A DNA stretch of 12,235 bases from JAWLCQ01 sp041687095 (GCA_041687095.1 JAWLCQ010000152.1:1-12235); one strand, 5' to 3'; positions 1-7,436 are shown, counted from the first letter of the stretch. Program-made: numbers and translations. The notes: generated by a model not told the origin, from the letters alone.

Positions 1-1
1 C

Positions 2-244
2 ATCCAGACCCGCAAGGTCCAGAAGCACGTGCCCATCCTCGTCTACGGGACGGACTACTGGAAGGAACTGCTCAACTTCGACGCCATGGTCAAGTGGGGA
101 ACCATCAGCCCCGAGGACCTGGGCCTCTTCCGCTTCTGCGACGACGTGGACGATGCCTTCACCTTCCTCCGCGACGAACTGACCCGCGAACACCTCTCCC
201 GCCCCGGAGCGATGGTGGAGGAGTCGGCGATCGGGAACCCGTGA
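2..244 (+). CDS. LOG family (lysine decarboxylase-like) protein, C-terminal fragment
   Basis: The frame is open from base 2 and ends at TGA 242-244, giving the last 80 residues of a protein whose start lies outside the window. The series PILVYGTDYWKELL, then a segment reading W-G-x-I-S-P-E-D-L-x-L-F, then DDVDDAFTFL is the usual C-terminal end of the TIGR00730/LOG Rossmann-fold family. Members are often annotated as lysine decarboxylases, but characterised ones are cytokinin riboside 5'-monophosphate phosphoribohydrolases that release a base from a nucleoside monophosphate. The catalytic PGGxGTxxE motif would lie upstream and cannot be checked. A GTG at 29 could be mistaken for a start, but the frame continues upstream without a stop and the family pattern begins before it. 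A long hairpin follows the stop. Confidence 0.75.
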   Translation: MQTRKVQKHVPILVYGTDYWKELLNFDAMVKWGTISPEDLGLFRFCDDVDDAFTFLRDELTREHLSRPGAMVEESAIGNP

Positions 245-246
245 CG

Positions 247-309
247 CGGAGAGGGAGTGCGGGTGGCGGGTGGTTGCGCGCCCGGGCACACCGCCATCCG
301 CCGTCTCCG
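247..309 (+). terminator. Long GC-rich stem-loop after the LOG-family gene
   Basis: The outer arms CGGAGA (247-252) and TCTCCG (304-309) enclose inner arms GCGGGTGGCGG (259-269) and CCGCCATCCGC (291-301), which pair with one mismatch. The structure begins three bases after the upstream stop codon. It has no T-run, so it may act as a Rho-assisted or 3'-stabilising hairpin rather than a classical intrinsic terminator. Confidence 0.45.
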
Positions 310-321
310 TCCGGCTCGCCG

Positions 322-351
322 TTGCGTCCACCCGGTCCGGTCGGGTATAGT
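322..351 (+). promoter_or_regulatory. Candidate sigma70-type promoter for the PIN/TRAM gene
   Basis: TTGCGT (322-327) and TATAGT (346-351) are separated by 18 bases. The -10 box matches five of six consensus bases and the -35 box matches the TTG core. It lies about 60 bases before the preferred start at 411, downstream of the terminator-like hairpin, so the PIN/TRAM gene is probably transcribed on its own. Pattern match only. Confidence 0.45.
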
Positions 352-410
352 CCCGGCGGGCGGGGCGCGGCCCGATGTGGGCGGCGCGGCTGCCTGGGAT
401 GGAGTTGACC

Positions 411-1478
411 ATGGTGCTTCACATCGTGCGGGCGATCTTTCTGCTGGTGGTGCTGGCCATCACCATCTCGTTCGCCTTCCAGGAGAACGTCGTCTCCCAG
501 CACGTCGAGTACGTCACCTGGTACATCCTCATCCCCGCCCTCAGCGCCTTCGCCATCATCATGACCGACATGCTCTGGCGGCAGAAACGCCTCCAGGTGC
601 TCGCGGGCCTGTTCTTCGGGGTCCTCACGGGCCTGCTCATCGGGTACGTGCTCACCCTCATCGTCGACCTCATCGCCGGGGTCTTCCCCGTCCTGCACGG
701 CACGGCCGGGGAGCCCATCGTCCAGCTCATCAAGGTCCTGCTGGGGGTGGCGGCGGTGTTCGTGTGCGTGACGTTCGTGCTGCAGACGAAGGACGATTTC
801 CGCTTCATCGTCCCCTACGTCGAGTTCGCCCGCGAGGCCAAGGGCCCCCGCGCCATGCTGCTGGACACCTCGGTGATCATCGACGGCCGCATCGCCGACG
901 TCGCCGAGACCCGCATCTTCGAGTCGGAGGTGCTGGTCCCGCGGTTCATCCTCGCCGAGCTGCAGAACATCGCCGACAGCGACGACAAGCTGCGGCGGAA
1001 CCGGGGGCGGCGGGGCCTGGACGTGCTCAACCGCCTCCAGGGCAGCGAGAGCATCGATCTGCGGATCGTGGACCTCACCGTCCGCGAGGTCGAGGCCGCC
1101 AAGGAGGTCGACGCCAAGCTCGTCGCCCTCGCCGAGCACCTCGGGGCTCGCATCGTCACCAATGACTACAACCTCAACAAGATCGCTCAACTCCGCGGGG
1201 TCATCGTCATCAACATCAACGACCTCGCCAACTCCCTCAAGCCCATCTTCCTCCCGGGCGAGAAGATGACCGTCAAGATCATCAAGCCCGGGGAGGAGTC
1301 CGGGCAGGGCGTGGGCTACCTCGACGACGGGACCATGGTCGTCGCCGAGCACGGCCGCGACCACCTCGGGCGGGAGATCGGCATCATCGTGACGAGCGTA
1401 CTGCAGACGTCGGCGGGGCGGATGATCTTCGGCCGCCTCGACGCCGAACGGACCTACGGACGCGAGAAGCAGGGCTGA
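411..1478 (+). CDS. Membrane-anchored PIN/TRAM domain protein (YacL-like)
   Basis: This 355-residue protein has four hydrophobic N-terminal segments (about residues 1-23, 32-48, 60-87 and 105-125), a PIN nuclease-fold domain (about 145-270) and a C-terminal TRAM RNA-binding domain (about 290-350). Acidic residues expected at a PIN metal site are present: D152 and D158 in LLDTSVIIDGR, E183, D204 and D252 in TNDYNLNK. The architecture matches Bacillus YacL and homologues common in Gram-positive bacteria, Thermus and Planctomycetes. The family is inferred to be a membrane-bound RNase or RNA-binding protein, and its substrate is not established. ATG 411 is chosen because GGATGGAG lies just upstream at about 8 bases spacing. 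Upstream ATGs at 375 and 399 would add residues without family character. It stands alone, with its own promoter candidate. Confidence 0.88.
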   Translation: MVLHIVRAIFLLVVLAITISFAFQENVVSQHVEYVTWYILIPALSAFAIIMTDMLWRQKRLQVLAGLFFGVLTGLLIGYVLTLIVDLIAGVFPVLHGTAGEPIVQLIKVLLGVAAVFVCVTFVLQTKDDFRFIVPYVEFAREAKGPRAMLLDTSVIIDGRIADVAETRIFESEVLVPRFILAELQNIADSDDKLRRNRGRRGLDVLNRLQGSESIDLRIVDLTVREVEAAKEVDAKLVALAEHLGARIVTNDYNLNKIAQLRGVIVININDLANSLKPIFLPGEKMTVKIIKPGEESGQGVGYLDDGTMVVAEHGRDHLGREIGIIVTSVLQTSAGRMIFGRLDAERTYGREKQG

Positions 1479-1766
1479 TCGGCGGCGTCAGGGCCCGTAC
1501 CGCAGGGCGTGCAAAGGCGGGAGGCTCGCCGTCCCCGCGCCCCCCTCCCCCTTGCGGTTGCTGCGGATTCGCGGGCAATGCGGGCGGTGCAGCCGTCGCG
1601 GCCTCCCCGGGAAACCGAGGGGCAATCGCGAAAAGCCGTATCGCCCACGGGCCCGATAGCCGAAATACGAATGTCAAAGTGCCTCGACATTGCTGCGGGC
1701 AGTGGCGAACGGACCGCCTCCGCAGTAGGATGAGGCAGACGGATCGGATGTGAAGGAGCGTTGGGC
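1479..1766. other. Intergenic region between PIN/TRAM and kinase-like genes
   Basis: This gap of 288 bases has no convincing gene. It holds a hairpin with TATCGCCC (1639-1646) opposite GGGCCCGATA (1649-1658). TAGGAT (1726-1731) could be a -10 box for the next gene, but no good -35 box sits at the right distance. A 74-codon open frame from GTG 1509 has no family resemblance or ribosome binding site and is not called. Confidence 0.4.
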
Positions 1767-2450
1767 ATGGCCAAAGTGTCCCTGGGTGACCATATGCGCG
1801 AGCAGCGGACGGACGGCGACCTCAATCCGGAGGAGGTCGGGCCCTGGATCACCATCTCGCGCCAGTTCGGGTGCTACGGCTTCCAGTTGGGGCTGCTGCT
1901 GCAGGAGATCCTCAACGAGGACGCCGAGCCCGGGCAGACGTGGAAGATCTACCAGAAGGAGATCCTCGAGCGTCTGGCGACCGAGACGGACATGGCGGCG
2001 GAGATCCTCGACCGCGAGCGGCGGTCGCGCCCGCGGCTGATCACGGACTTCTTCCGCTCGCTGTCGAAGGACAAGACCCCCTCCCCGCAGGAGATCCGCA
2101 ACCGCATCGCCACCATCATCCGCGGGCTCGCCATCGAGGGGTACGCGATCATCGTCGGCCAGGGCGGGGCCGCCGCCGTCGCCGGCCTCCCCCGCGGGTT
2201 CTCCGTCCGCCTCGAGGCCCCCGAGGCCTGGCGCGTCAAGCAGGTCGCCTTCCGCGAGAGCCTCACCGAGACCGAAGCCACCCGCCGCGTCCAGGAGATG
2301 GAGGAGGAGCGCGAGTACCTCCGCAAGATCTACGAGAAGAAGTTCCGAAACGCCCCCGCCTTCCACCTGACGTACGATAACTCGATCTTCACCCCCGCCC
2401 AGATGGCCCAGCAGGTCGTCTACGCCATGCGGCTGAAGAACTTCCTGTAG
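1767..2450 (+). CDS. Cytidylate kinase-like family protein
   Basis: This 227-residue protein resembles the cytidylate kinase-like family (Cytidylate_kin2, PF13189). Typical marks are the N-terminal WITISRQFGCYGFQLG (residues 27-42), matching the family's ITISRxxGSGG pattern, the central strand YAIIVGQGGAAAVAG, and the later RVQEMEEEREYLRKIY helix. Canonical members phosphorylate CMP, but this subfamily is largely uncharacterised. The glycine-rich loop is degenerate: SGG is replaced by CYG and no P-loop lysine is seen, so nucleotide kinase activity is uncertain. The start ATG 1767 is preferred over TTG 1761 because AAGGAG (1753-1758) is 8 bases upstream of the ATG. The gene lies 105 bases before the ATPase operon in the same orientation. 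No functional link to the ATPase is known, and a weak terminator-like hairpin separates them. Confidence 0.75.
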   Translation: MAKVSLGDHMREQRTDGDLNPEEVGPWITISRQFGCYGFQLGLLLQEILNEDAEPGQTWKIYQKEILERLATETDMAAEILDRERRSRPRLITDFFRSLSKDKTPSPQEIRNRIATIIRGLAIEGYAIIVGQGGAAAVAGLPRGFSVRLEAPEAWRVKQVAFRESLTETEATRRVQEMEEEREYLRKIYEKKFRNAPAFHLTYDNSIFTPAQMAQQVVYAMRLKNFL

Positions 2451-2468
2451 TGCCCCCGCAAAGACCCT

Positions 2469-2498
2469 CTGGCGTTCCCGAAACGCTTTTCGTAGAAT
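2469..2498 (+). promoter_or_regulatory. Candidate promoter of the V/A-ATPase operon
   Basis: TAGAAT (2493-2498) matches five of six -10 consensus bases. CTGGCG (2469-2474) is a weak -35 box 18 bases upstream. The position, about 58 bases before the subunit E start, fits an operon promoter. It rests on pattern matching alone, and readthrough from the kinase-like gene is also possible. Confidence 0.4.
2472..2490 (+). terminator. Weak intrinsic terminator candidate after the kinase-like gene
   Basis: GCGTT (2472-2476) pairs with AACGC (2482-2486) around a 5-base loop and is followed directly by TTTT (2487-2490). The stem is short, so termination would be partial. It overlaps the promoter candidate of the ATPase operon. 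Confidence 0.3.
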
Positions 2499-2555
2499 CC
2501 CCGTTCCAGGCGCCCCGGGTAGCGGGCGCTGCAGATGCCGTATGGAGCGCAGCCC

Positions 2556-3188
2556 ATGGCCGAAACCATCGAGGAATTCGTAGCACGTATCCAGACCGAC
2601 GGCGTGGAGGCCGGCCAGAAGCAGGCCGACCAGCTCCTCGCCACCGCCCGCGCCCAAGCCGAGCAGGTCCTCGCCGACGCCCGCGCCCAGGGCGATAGGA
2701 TCCTCGCCGACGCCCGCGCCGCCGCCGCCGCCGAGAAGGACCGCTCCCAGACCGAACTCCGCCTCGCCGCGCGCGACACCGTCCTCAAGCTCCGCCGCAC
2801 CCTCGTCCACGCCGTCGAACGCGTCCTCGCCCAGGCGGCCGAGGCGAAACTCACCGACAAGGACTTCGTCGCCGACGCCATCCAACGCCTCGTCGAGGCC
2901 TACTCCGCCGCCGACGCCGGGGCCGCCACCGCCCGCGTCGCCGTCGCCCCCGAACTCCAGAAGCAACTCGCCGACTGGGCCCTCCAGCAGGTCGCCCGCC
3001 CCGGCGAACCGCCCGCAAAGGGCGGTTTCGACCTCGTCGGGACCCTCCGCGAGGCCGGGTTCGAGTACCGCATCGGCGGATCGGCCGTCGAGGTCACCCA
3101 AAACTCCGTCGTCGAGGCCCTCAAGGAACTCGTCAGCCCGCGGATCCGGGAGATCCTGGACCAGGCCTCCGGGGAGAGCAAGGAGTAG
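2556..3188 (+). CDS. atpE: V/A-type ATPase subunit E (peripheral stalk)
   Basis: This 210-residue protein has the layout of V/A-ATPase subunit E: a long N-terminal helix (about 1-100) and a C-terminal globular domain (about 105-205) ending in the family-like EALKELVSPRIREIL. The subunit forms the peripheral stalk that holds the A3B3 head against rotation. Residues 27-59 are three tandem 11-residue units (LLATARAQAEQ, VLADARAQGDR, ILADARAAAAA). Such hendecads are typical of the right-handed coiled coil of E-type stalks. ATG 2556 is chosen because GGAG (2544-2547) is 8 bases upstream; the in-frame ATG at 2535 has no such site. It is first in the operon, as in Chlamydia and Borrelia, and its stop overlaps the ribosome binding site of the next gene. 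The usual stalk partner, subunit G/H, has no gene here. Confidence 0.88.
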   Translation: MAETIEEFVARIQTDGVEAGQKQADQLLATARAQAEQVLADARAQGDRILADARAAAAAEKDRSQTELRLAARDTVLKLRRTLVHAVERVLAQAAEAKLTDKDFVADAIQRLVEAYSAADAGAATARVAVAPELQKQLADWALQQVARPGEPPAKGGFDLVGTLREAGFEYRIGGSAVEVTQNSVVEALKELVSPRIREILDQASGESKE

Positions 3189-3194
3189 CCCCCC

Positions 3195-3911
3195 ATGGCC
3201 GCCTCCCGCTACTACTACCTCGTCACGTCCCTGCCGACCCTGGGCGACCTGGGCACGGCCCCGCCGTTGACCCCGGGAGCCCTTCTGGACCGCGCCCGCG
3301 ACGAGGGCGGCGTGGGGGAACTCGTCGAGGCCGTCTTCCTCGGCGATGACCTGCTGCAGCGAGAGAGCGTCCTGGCCGGGGATCCCGAGCCTCCCGAACC
3401 CGCCGTCCTCTCCCGCGAGGCGGTGCGCGGCGAGGCCCCCCTGCCCGAGGTCCTCGAACCCTCCGACTCCGCCGCCCCCGGGACCGTCCGCGTCCCCAGC
3501 GATGCCCTGTGGGCGAGCTACTACCGCTACCTCGACCGCGTCGCCCGCGAGCAGCGATCGGAGTTCCTCCAGGCGTTCGTGGCCTTCGAGGTCGGCCTGC
3601 GCAACGCCCTCGCCATCGCCCGCGCCAAGGCCCTGGGCCTGGAGCCCACCGACTATCTCGTGGTCCCCGAGCTGGGCGACGACCCGGCCGACCATGACTC
3701 CGCCGTCGCGGAATGGGCCTCCGCCCCCGACCCCCTCAGCGCCCTGCGGACCCTCGACCGCATCCGCTGGGACTGGATCACCGAATACGACGCCTGGTTC
3801 ACCTTCGGCCAGGATGAGATCGCCGCCTACGCCGTCCGCCTCATGCTCCTGACCCGCTGGGACCGCCTGGATGCGGCCGCCCAGAAGCTGCGGGGCGAGC
3901 CCGCGCCCTAG
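3195..3911 (+). CDS. DUF2764 family protein, probable subunit C/d analogue of V/A-ATPase
   Basis: This 238-residue protein begins MAASRYYYLVTSLPTLGDL, the characteristic N-terminus of DUF2764, and ends with a helical segment containing WDWITEYDAWFTFGQDEIAAYAVRLM and LLTRWDRLD. DUF2764 genes sit between subunits E and A in the V-ATPase operons of Chlamydia, Borrelia and Bacteroidetes, the same place as here. As no canonical subunit C (d) is encoded in these operons, the protein is thought to fill that role, linking the central shaft to the K ring. That is inference from context and not shown by sequence. AAGGAG (3180-3185) overlaps the stop codon of E and is 9 bases before ATG 3195, so translation is probably coupled. 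Proline- and glutamate-rich residues about 65-95 are likely a loop. Confidence 0.82.
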   Translation: MAASRYYYLVTSLPTLGDLGTAPPLTPGALLDRARDEGGVGELVEAVFLGDDLLQRESVLAGDPEPPEPAVLSREAVRGEAPLPEVLEPSDSAAPGTVRVPSDALWASYYRYLDRVAREQRSEFLQAFVAFEVGLRNALAIARAKALGLEPTDYLVVPELGDDPADHDSAVAEWASAPDPLSALRTLDRIRWDWITEYDAWFTFGQDEIAAYAVRLMLLTRWDRLDAAAQKLRGEPAP

Positions 3912-4175
3912 CCCCACGAGCGTGGGCCCGCGAATGCCACAGAAGCCATCACGGATGAACACAGAGACACACAGACACCGCCGAATTCCTCATCACACCC
4001 CCGCGGCCTTGCCCGATGATCCCCGTGCATTGCGGGGCGCGACCGGGGCGGGCGGGGGACTCGGCGTGTCGGCTCCTGCGTTCATCCCCCTTCGTCCCCG
4101 CCGTCCTTCGGGGGCGGCCGCGACCGTAGCGGCCCCGTGCCCGAGCCCAGCCGCCAAGCCACGAGAGGAAGCACC
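3912..4175 (+). other. Spacer upstream of subunit A with repeat fragment and hairpins
   Basis: The gap of 264 bases is unusually long for this operon and holds no credible gene. A small hairpin, CCCACG (3913-3918) with CGTGGG (3921-3926), follows the DUF2764 stop. At about 3949-3979 lies ACGGATGAACACAGAGACAC and similar text rich in ACACA, which resembles a dispersed repeat seen between genes in several high-GC bacterial groups (from memory). A second hairpin pairs CCCCG (4021-4025) with CGGGG (4033-4037). No convincing promoter was found. Confidence 0.4.
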
Positions 4176-5912
4176 GTGACTGGAAAGATCGTCGCCATCT
4201 TCGGAAACATGGTCGTCGCCGAGACGCCCGGGCGGATCGTGCAGAACTCCATCGGGTACTGCTGCCGCTCCGACGGAGCCCGGCTGCTGAGCGAGGTCAT
4301 CCGCGTCCGCGGGGTCAACGCGGACCTCCAGGTCTTCGAGGAGACTCGCGGGCTCCGCGTCGGGGACCCGGTGGACTTCGAGGAGAACATGCTCTCGGTC
4401 GTGCTGGGCCCGGGCCTGCTGGGCCAGATCTACGACGGCCTGCAGAACCCCCTCCCCCAGCTCGCCGAGCAGGTAGGCTACTTCCTCGAGCCCGGGCAGT
4501 ACATCAACGGGTTGGACCTGCAGCGGAAGTGGGCCTTCACCCCCGTGGCCAAGCCGGGCGACGTGCTGCAGGCGGGCGAGACGCTGGGGACGGTGCCCGA
4601 GGGCATCTTCACCCACCGCATCCTCACCCCGCTGGGCCTCCGCGGGACGTGCACCGTCGAGAGCGTCGCGGGGGCGGGCGAGTACACCGTCGAGCAGGAA
4701 ATCGCCGTCGTCACCACTGAGGACGGCACGCGGCAGTCGGTGTCGATGCAGCAGCCCTGGCCGGTCAAGCGGCCCCTCATGGTCTGCCGCCGCCGCCTCA
4801 TGCCCACCGACCCGCTCGTCACGCGCGTGCGGATCATCGACTCGATGTTCCCCATCGTCCGCGGGGGCACGTACTGCATCCCGGGCCCGTTCGGGGCGGG
4901 CAAGACCGTGCTCCAGCAGATCACCTCCCGCAACGCCGAGGTCGACATCGTCATCCTCGCCGCCTGCGGGGAGCGGGCGGGCGAGGTCGTCGAGACCATC
5001 CGCGACTTCCCGGAACTCATCGACCCCCGGACCGGCCGCTCGCTCATGGAGCGGACGATCATCATCTGCAACACCTCCGCCATGCCCGTCGCCGCCCGCG
5101 AGGCGTCCGTCTACACCGCCGCCACGCTCGCGGAGTACTACCGGCAGATGGGCCTGGACGTGCTGCTGCTGGCGGACTCGACGTCGCGGTGGGCGCAGGC
5201 GATGCGCGAGGTCTCGGGGCGCCTGGAGGAGATCCCGGGCGAGGAGGCCTTCCCCGCCTACCTGGAGTCCCGCATCGCGGGCTTCTACGAGCGCGCGGGC
5301 TCGATCGAGCTGCCCGACGGAACCGTCGCGTCGATGACCATCGGCGGGACGGTGAGCCCGGCGGGCGGGAACTTCGAGGAGCCCGTCACGCAGGGCACGC
5401 TGAAGGTCGTGGGCGCGTTCCACGGGCTGTCGCGGGCGCGGTCGGACGCGCGGCGATACCCGGCGATCGACCCGCTGGACTCCTGGAGCAAGTACCGCGG
5501 GATCATTGATCCCGACAAGGTGGCGCGGGTGCGGAGCATCCTGCGGCGAGGCAACGAAGTGCGGCAGATGATGACGGTCGTGGGCGAGGAGGGCACGCCC
5601 ATCGAGGACGTCATCCAGATGCTCAAGAGCGAGTTCTTCGACAACTGCTACCTCCAGCAGAACGCCTACGACGACGTCGACGGGGCCTCCCCCCGCGACC
5701 GGCAGATCTTCGTCTTCGACAAGGTCCTCTCCGTGCTGGACATGGAGTTCACGTTCGAGAGCAAGGACGAGGCGCGGCGGGCGTTCGTGGAGGTGTCGGA
5801 CCTGTTCCGCAACTGGAACTACGCCCCCACCGACAGCGACGAGTACAAGAACATCCTGGGCCAGATCGACGCCTTCCTCGCCAAGTGGCAGGGGGCGCAG
5901 GCGGCCGTCTGA
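4176..5912 (+). CDS. atpA: V/A-type ATPase catalytic subunit A
   Basis: This 578-residue protein is the catalytic A subunit, three copies of which alternate with B in the soluble head and bind ATP. The N-terminal beta-barrel begins VTGKIVAIFGNMVVAE. The A-type insertion ('bulge') with AGETLGTVPEGIFTHRILTP spans roughly residues 125-185. The Walker A loop GPFGAGKT is at residues 237-244, with K243 and T244 contacting phosphate and Mg2+. ACGERAGEVVE contains the catalytic glutamate E266. The Walker B strand is LLLADSTSRWAQAMRE. PAYLESRIAGFYERAG and IGGTVSPAGGNFEEPV are also family signatures. Length is normal and no intein is present. The start is GTG 4176, with AGAGGAAG (4164-4171) just upstream; an in-frame GTG at 4137 would add 13 unmatched residues. 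It is followed by a structured spacer of 155 bases before subunit B. Confidence 0.97.
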   Translation: MTGKIVAIFGNMVVAETPGRIVQNSIGYCCRSDGARLLSEVIRVRGVNADLQVFEETRGLRVGDPVDFEENMLSVVLGPGLLGQIYDGLQNPLPQLAEQVGYFLEPGQYINGLDLQRKWAFTPVAKPGDVLQAGETLGTVPEGIFTHRILTPLGLRGTCTVESVAGAGEYTVEQEIAVVTTEDGTRQSVSMQQPWPVKRPLMVCRRRLMPTDPLVTRVRIIDSMFPIVRGGTYCIPGPFGAGKTVLQQITSRNAEVDIVILAACGERAGEVVETIRDFPELIDPRTGRSLMERTIIICNTSAMPVAAREASVYTAATLAEYYRQMGLDVLLLADSTSRWAQAMREVSGRLEEIPGEEAFPAYLESRIAGFYERAGSIELPDGTVASMTIGGTVSPAGGNFEEPVTQGTLKVVGAFHGLSRARSDARRYPAIDPLDSWSKYRGIIDPDKVARVRSILRRGNEVRQMMTVVGEEGTPIEDVIQMLKSEFFDNCYLQQNAYDDVDGASPRDRQIFVFDKVLSVLDMEFTFESKDEARRAFVEVSDLFRNWNYAPTDSDEYKNILGQIDAFLAKWQGAQAAV

Positions 5913-6067
5913 TTCACCGCGGAGACAGTCGCGACCGCGGACCGGCCCGGGCCGTCCCGCGAGTCGCCCGTTCTCCGCACCCCCCGCGGCCTGTGTGGTG
6001 CGGTGATGGCAGCGTCCCGCGGCCGATGGGCGCGGATTCGGAATGAAGCGCGAAAGGCGAGCGTGAG
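5913..6067 (+). other. Spacer between subunits A and B with long imperfect stem-loop
   Basis: The spacer contains a stem-loop at 5919-5978, from GCGGAGA (5919-5925) to TCTCCGC (5972-5978), centred on the palindrome CGGCCCGGGCCG (5943-5954). Two further CCGCGGCC palindromes follow before the subunit B start. There is no T-run. No gene fits here. The structure could stabilise or process the operon mRNA, or be a degraded repeat. Confidence 0.45.
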
Positions 6068-7405
6068 ATGAGAAAGTACTTTGACGAGATCACCCGCATC
6101 GCGGGCAACGTGGTGACGGTGACGGCGACGGGGGTGGGCTATGACGAGCTGGCGATGATCTCGACGTCGCGCGGCCCGTCGTTGGCGCGCATCATCCGCA
6201 TGGAGGGCGACCAGGTGTCGCTCGAGGTCTTCGCCGGCACGCAGGGCGTCTCGACGGGCGACAAGGTCCGCTTCCTCGGCCGCCCGATGGAGGTGCCCTT
6301 CACCGAGGATCTGCTGGGCCGCGTGTTCGACGGGTCCGGGCATCCGCGGGACGGACGCCCCGAGGTGGAGGCGGAGACGGTCCAGATCGGCCGACCGGCC
6401 GTCAACCCCATCCGCCGCCGCATGCCCGACCACATGATCGAGACGGGCATCCCGATGATCGACATCTTCAACTCGCTCGTCGAGTCCCAGAAGCTGCCGA
6501 TCTTCTCCGTCGCCGGGGAGCCCTACAACGAGCTGCTCGCCCGCATCGGCCTCCAGGCCAAAGCGGACGTGATCATCCTGGGCGGGATGGGGCTGCGGCA
6601 CGACGACTACCTGACGTTCCGCCGCACCTTCGAGGAGGGCGGCGTGCTGGGCCGGACCGTCCTGTTCATCCACACCGCCGCCGACCCCGTCGTCGAGGCG
6701 CTGCTCGTGCCCGACCTCTGCCTCGCCGTCGGGGAGCAGTTCGCCCTGCAGGGCAAGCGGGTCCTCACCCTGCTGACCGACATGACCTCCTTCGCCGATT
6801 CGCTGAAGGAGATCGCCATCACCATGGAGCAGATCCCCTCCAACCGCGGGTACCCGGGCGACCTGTACACGCAGATGGCCCGCCGCTACGAGAAGGCCGT
6901 CGACTTCGACGAGGCGGGGTCCATGACCCTCCTCGCCTGCGTCACCATGCCCGGGGGGGACGTGACGCACCCCGTCCCCGACAACACCGGGTACATCACC
7001 GAGGGCCAGTTCTACCTCCGCAACGGCCGCATCGAGCCCTTCGGGTCGCTCTCGCGGCTCAAGCAGCAGGTGAACGGCAAGACGCGGGACGACCACCGCG
7101 CGATCATGGACGCGTGCATCCAGCTCTACGCCCTGTGCCGCGAGGCCCGCGAGAAGCGGGACATGGGCTTCGAGATGTCGGAGTGGGACAACAAGCTGCT
7201 GAAGTACGGGGACCTGTTCGAGGCGCAGATCATGGACCTGCGGGTCAACATCCCGCTGTTCGAGGCCCTCGACCGCTGCTGGACCATCCTCGCCGACTGC
7301 TTCGAGCCCGCCGAGACCGGCATCCGCCGCTCCATCATCGAAAACCACTGGCCCGGAGGGGTGAAGAAGGAAGAAGCGGAGACGACCGCGGAAGCGGCGA
7401 CGTAG
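6068..7405 (+). CDS. atpB: V/A-type ATPase regulatory subunit B
   Basis: This 445-residue protein is the non-catalytic nucleotide-binding B subunit that alternates with A in the head. It begins MRKYFDEITRIAGNVVTVTA. It has the B-type degenerate P-loop region FSVAGEPYNELLARI (residues 146-160), which lacks GxxxxGKT and so does not hydrolyse ATP. Family signatures include NPIRRRMPDHMIETGIPMID, LLTDMTSFADSLKEI, RGYPGDLYTQMARRYEKA, and MPGGDVTHPVPDNTGYITEG. The lysine/glutamate-rich end (KKEEAETTAEAAT) is a soluble tail. The ribosome binding site is weak (GCGAG/GTGAG upstream of ATG 6068). Its TAG stop (7403-7405) touches the left repeat of the inserted element; without that element, subunit D would follow after about 20 bases. 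Confidence 0.97.
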   Translation: MRKYFDEITRIAGNVVTVTATGVGYDELAMISTSRGPSLARIIRMEGDQVSLEVFAGTQGVSTGDKVRFLGRPMEVPFTEDLLGRVFDGSGHPRDGRPEVEAETVQIGRPAVNPIRRRMPDHMIETGIPMIDIFNSLVESQKLPIFSVAGEPYNELLARIGLQAKADVIILGGMGLRHDDYLTFRRTFEEGGVLGRTVLFIHTAADPVVEALLVPDLCLAVGEQFALQGKRVLTLLTDMTSFADSLKEIAITMEQIPSNRGYPGDLYTQMARRYEKAVDFDEAGSMTLLACVTMPGGDVTHPVPDNTGYITEGQFYLRNGRIEPFGSLSRLKQQVNGKTRDDHRAIMDACIQLYALCREAREKRDMGFEMSEWDNKLLKYGDLFEAQIMDLRVNIPLFEALDRCWTILADCFEPAETGIRRSIIENHWPGGVKKEEAETTAEAAT

Positions 7406-7436
7406 CGATTTGGGATTTCGGATTTCGGATTTGCCG
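7405..7436 (+). repeat. Left inverted repeat of the S23-like element (CGGATTT heptamers)
   Basis: Three heptamer units (GGGATTT, CGGATTT, CGGATTT) lie between an outer GCGATTT and an inner GCCG. It pairs with 7763-7801. It overlaps the last base of the subunit B stop codon and is strikingly AT-richer than its surroundings. Confidence 0.85.

Noticed and set aside
159..1364. 401-codon open frame on the minus strand opposite the PIN/TRAM gene
   Set aside because: It is rich in Asp, Val, Leu and His and mirrors the codon pattern of the + strand gene, whose domains are clear. Typical antisense shadow of high-GC DNA.
1509..1733. 74-codon open frame from GTG 1509 in the gap after the PIN/TRAM gene
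   Set aside because: No ribosome binding site and no family resemblance; composition is that of non-coding high-GC DNA.
1674..3962. 762-codon minus-strand open frame opposite the kinase-like, E and DUF2764 genes
   Set aside because: Low-complexity Gly/Leu/Glu/Asp composition and no domain; spans three well-supported + strand genes and their gaps.
4137..4175. Upstream GTG 4137 as the start of subunit A
   Set aside because: The extra 13 residues are not conserved and lack a ribosome binding site; AGAGGAAG lies before GTG 4176, where the family N-terminus begins.
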